Shown piece by piece: positions 5,365 to 6,722 of a stretch of 6,722 bases of DNA. Each line of letters opens with the position of its first letter. The first letter of the stretch is position 1. A program made the position numbers and the translations under genes. The stretch spans positions 1 through 6,722 of the forward strand of contig DASSVP010000096.1 of the NCBI GenBank assembly GCA_035705985.1, read 5' to 3'. Source of the stretch: JACVRW01 sp035705985. Its GTDB lineage: Bacteria; Actinomycetota; Thermoleophilia; Solirubrobacterales; Thermoleophilaceae. The notes under the pieces were generated by a model, which saw only the letters and a program-made list of their open reading frames with translations, had not been told where the DNA came from and searched no databases.

Positions 5365-6093
5365 ATGACGGCGCACGCTTCGTGTCAGCGCCTCTCCCTC
5401 GATCCGCTGATGGCAGAGGCTAAGCGAAGGGCAAGACAGCGACGGGTGCTTGTCTCCGCCGCAGGATTGGTCGCCGTCGTGGTGGGTCTAGGCCTGTTCT
5501 TCGTGATCGGCGGTGGAGCGAACGCTGGAAGCGGGCAGGACGGCGGAACGGCGCGCCCCGGCGCTGCCGGACGCTCAAGCGTGAGCCGAGCTCAGTCGGT
5601 GACCATCAGACCGGCACATTTTGTGATCAACGGCTTCGGCGGCATCAGGAAGCCTCCGGGCGGCGCAGAGTTTCGCAAGAAGCATCGGCTGCTTCTGCAA
5701 CGGACGGTTGTCGGTCCGGCGGCGATCTGGGTGGCGCCCGATTGGGCCGTTCGCGGCAACTGCGCCTGGCTCACGATCAAGCGAGCCGTTTACGGAGGAG
5801 AGTGTCGCCGCTCCGAACCTCCGCGCCGCGGGCTGTCGGAAGTAGTCCCGCTCCATCTGCAGGTCAATGGCCATTTTCTCACCCTGTTTTGGGGGCACGT
5901 GGGCCCTGATGTGTCCAGCCTCGAGGTTCAGTTCGGTGACGGCACCTCGGCGAGGCTCCCCTTGACCGCAGGGGTCTTCTTCCGCGTCTTTCCCAGGCAA
6001 CGATGGCTCGTCGGCCACCGTCCCGTATGGCTCGTCGCTCGCGAGAACGATGGACACACACTCCGCGAGCGGCTGATCAGCAAGTTCCGCTGA
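5365..6093 (+). CDS. one-helix membrane protein with an anti-sigma-partner-like outer domain
   Basis: The product has 242 residues. Residues 1-28 are a short cytoplasmic tail containing LDPLMAEAKRRARQRR, strongly positive next to the membrane. Residues about 29-49 form the single helix. Residues 50-78 are a Gly/Ser/Ala linker, and 79-242 an extracytoplasmic, mostly beta domain with C133 and C147. The part GNCAWLTIKR...GGEC (131-147), LFWGH (174-178), LEVQFGDG (186-193), LTAGVFFRVF (200-209) and PVWLVARENDGHTLRE (220-235) lines up in order with the outer domain of the candidate anti-sigma factor at 2355-3188. Its inner tail is too short for a usual sigma-binding domain, and no sigma gene adjoins it, so it may be a sensor or decoy partner, or simply an envelope protein. 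The ATG at 5365 coincides with the predicted transcription start, and no ribosome binding site is present. The gene ends 18 bp before the opposing stop codon. Confidence 0.8.
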   Translation: MTAHASCQRLSLDPLMAEAKRRARQRRVLVSAAGLVAVVVGLGLFFVIGGGANAGSGQDGGTARPGAAGRSSVSRAQSVTIRPAHFVINGFGGIRKPPGGAEFRKKHRLLLQRTVVGPAAIWVAPDWAVRGNCAWLTIKRAVYGGECRRSEPPRRGLSEVVPLHLQVNGHFLTLFWGHVGPDVSSLEVQFGDGTSARLPLTAGVFFRVFPRQRWLVGHRPVWLVARENDGHTLRERLISKFR

Positions 6094-6111
6094 ATTACGC
6101 CTGACACTCGG

Positions 6112-6630
6112 CTAGCGGCGTGCCACCCAGATGCCCGTGCCCGCTGCGGCGACTGCGGCCACTGCACCCGCCACCGTCCAGGCCAGGCCGTGGCTCGCCG
6201 GAACCGCGGACAGCGCGACCACGAGCGTCGCCGCGGCTAGACCCGCGAGCTCGAGGGCGGCGATCGCCCCGCCTCTCCGCCAGGCGAGCGCCGCGTCGGC
6301 GCGGACCGGCCAGCGCTCGTCGAGCGACCAGGCCGCGAGCTCGCCCGAGAGGAGGAGCAGGACGGCGACGAGTGGCGCCGCCGCGTCGATCCGGTGCCCG
6401 CGATGAACCAGGAAGCCGACATATGTGGCGCCTGCGAGCCACAAGGCCGGGCCCAGGCCGCGACCGCTGAAGACGAGCGCGACCAGCAGCAGCAGCGCCC
6501 CGACACCCGCCACCGGGGCGAGCCACGACTCGATCGAACCGGCGCGCACGAGCGCGTTGGCGAGGACGCCGGCGTACGCCGCGATCGCTCCCGCGGCGGC
6601 TGCTACGCGGGCCGGGCGAGGTGCCTGAAT
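6112..6630 (-). CDS. small polytopic membrane protein in a DUF58 gene cluster
   Basis: The product has 172 residues from the proposed ATT start at 6630, or 145-146 from the GTG at 6549. Hydrophobic helices fall at about 9-27, 36-55, 60-76, 84-101, 121-142 and 149-170, separated by short Arg-rich loops, so it is an integral membrane protein with six predicted helices. I recognise no family. It follows a probable DUF58 gene on the same strand; MoxR-DUF58 operons commonly include small helical membrane proteins, which suggests an envelope role. The start is unusual. The GTG at 6549 has no ribosome binding site, and the frame upstream encodes a plausible first helix. In contrast GGAGGAGGTGA lies at ideal distance (7 nt after AGGAGG) before an ATT at 6630. 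No ATG, GTG or TTG exists in frame between them. An ATT start overlaps the DUF58 end by 28 bp. A base error or a true rare start are both possible. Confidence 0.65.
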   Translation of the reverse strand: MQAPRPARVAAAAGAIAAYAGVLANALVRAGSIESWLAPVAGVGALLLLVALVFSGRGLGPALWLAGATYVGFLVHRGHRIDAAAPLVAVLLLLSGELAAWSLDERWPVRADAALAWRRGGAIAALELAGLAAATLVVALSAVPASHGLAWTVAGAVAAVAAAGTGIWVARR

Positions 6631-6722
6631 GCGTTCACCTCCTCCAGCGGGACGGCGAGCGGAACGCCCTCTCGCCAGGTGACCACCGGCACGCCGACCC
6701 GCTCGTAGCGCCAGCGCAGCGC
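6603..6722 (-). CDS. C-terminal end of a probable DUF58-domain protein
   Basis: Only the last 39 residues are in the window, ending at the TAG 6605-6603. The pattern RYERVGVPVVTWREGVPL followed by PLEEVNAFRHLARPA resembles the C-terminus of actinobacterial DUF58 proteins: the last von Willebrand-A-like strand '.GVPVV.W..G.PL' and a closing helix '.LEEV.AFRR.AR'. DUF58 proteins usually act with MoxR-type ATPases and lie upstream of membrane partners, which fits the membrane-protein gene that follows. The fragment is short, so the family call is moderate. Its EEV codons also make up the ribosome binding site of the next gene. Confidence 0.6.
   Translation of the reverse strand, partial: ALRWRYERVGVPVVTWREGVPLAVPLEEVNAFRHLARPA

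Noticed and set aside
6072..6081. Palindrome GCTGATCAGC as an operator or terminator
   Set aside because: It lies within the coding end of the 5365-6093 gene, has no loop or T tract, and is within chance expectation.

Overview
This is a GC-rich, densely packed chromosomal window. It most likely comes from an actinobacterium, plausibly the Thermoleophilia branch (Gaiellales or Solirubrobacterales). That placement rests on the near-universal G/C third codon positions, an F420/PPOX-type enzyme, an ECF sigma operon with a one-helix membrane partner, a second one-helix protein with a DPLxAEAKRRARxRR-type cytoplasmic stretch, and -10 boxes lying directly against start codons. It is an inference from style and families, not a database match. 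I see no mobile element, CRISPR array, tRNA or rRNA.

Layout, left to right. (1) 1-147, minus: the N-terminus of a PPOX-class flavin/F420 enzyme, running off the window. (2) 256-885, plus: a cytosolic protein that looks like a DUF2314 domain joined to an Imm33/DUF2185-like domain. (3) 888-1127, minus: a 79-residue CxxC protein, converging on the previous gene with a 2-bp gap. (4) 1199-2299, plus: an exported TolB-like beta-propeller, divergent from (3). (5) 2355-3188 and 3185-3751, both minus: an ECF sigma factor followed, with an ATGA overlap, by a one-helix membrane protein that is the probable anti-sigma factor. (6) 3859-4905, plus: an exported two-part protein with an FG-GAP-like DxTGDG motif, divergent from the sigma operon. 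(7) 4965-5315, plus: a small PRC-barrel-like protein. (8) 5365-6093, plus: an orphan one-helix membrane protein behind a near-consensus promoter. (9) 6112-about 6630, minus: a six-helix membrane protein, with the C-terminal end of a probable DUF58 protein upstream (6603-6722), as in MoxR-DUF58 operons.

How the parts may work together. The central unit is a membrane stress or envelope-sensing module: sigma factor, candidate anti-sigma factor, and a divergently placed secreted protein sharing a 107-bp control region. The main observation is that the extracytoplasmic domains of the candidate anti-sigma factor (2355-3188) and of the orphan membrane protein (5365-6093) appear homologous. They share a cysteine pair, a GH...VQF..DG...P...GFF pattern and a final xLLDSSGNRL-like strand. 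The orphan has its own leaderless promoter, and a perfect 6-2-6 inverted repeat sits between its -35 and -10 boxes. Other points to check are an apparent ATT start codon behind a textbook ribosome binding site at 6630, and a recurring -10 box 6-10 nt upstream of start codons.

No stretch longer than 300 bases lacks a gene. The longest gaps are 148-255, 3752-3858 and 1128-1198, all between divergent genes.
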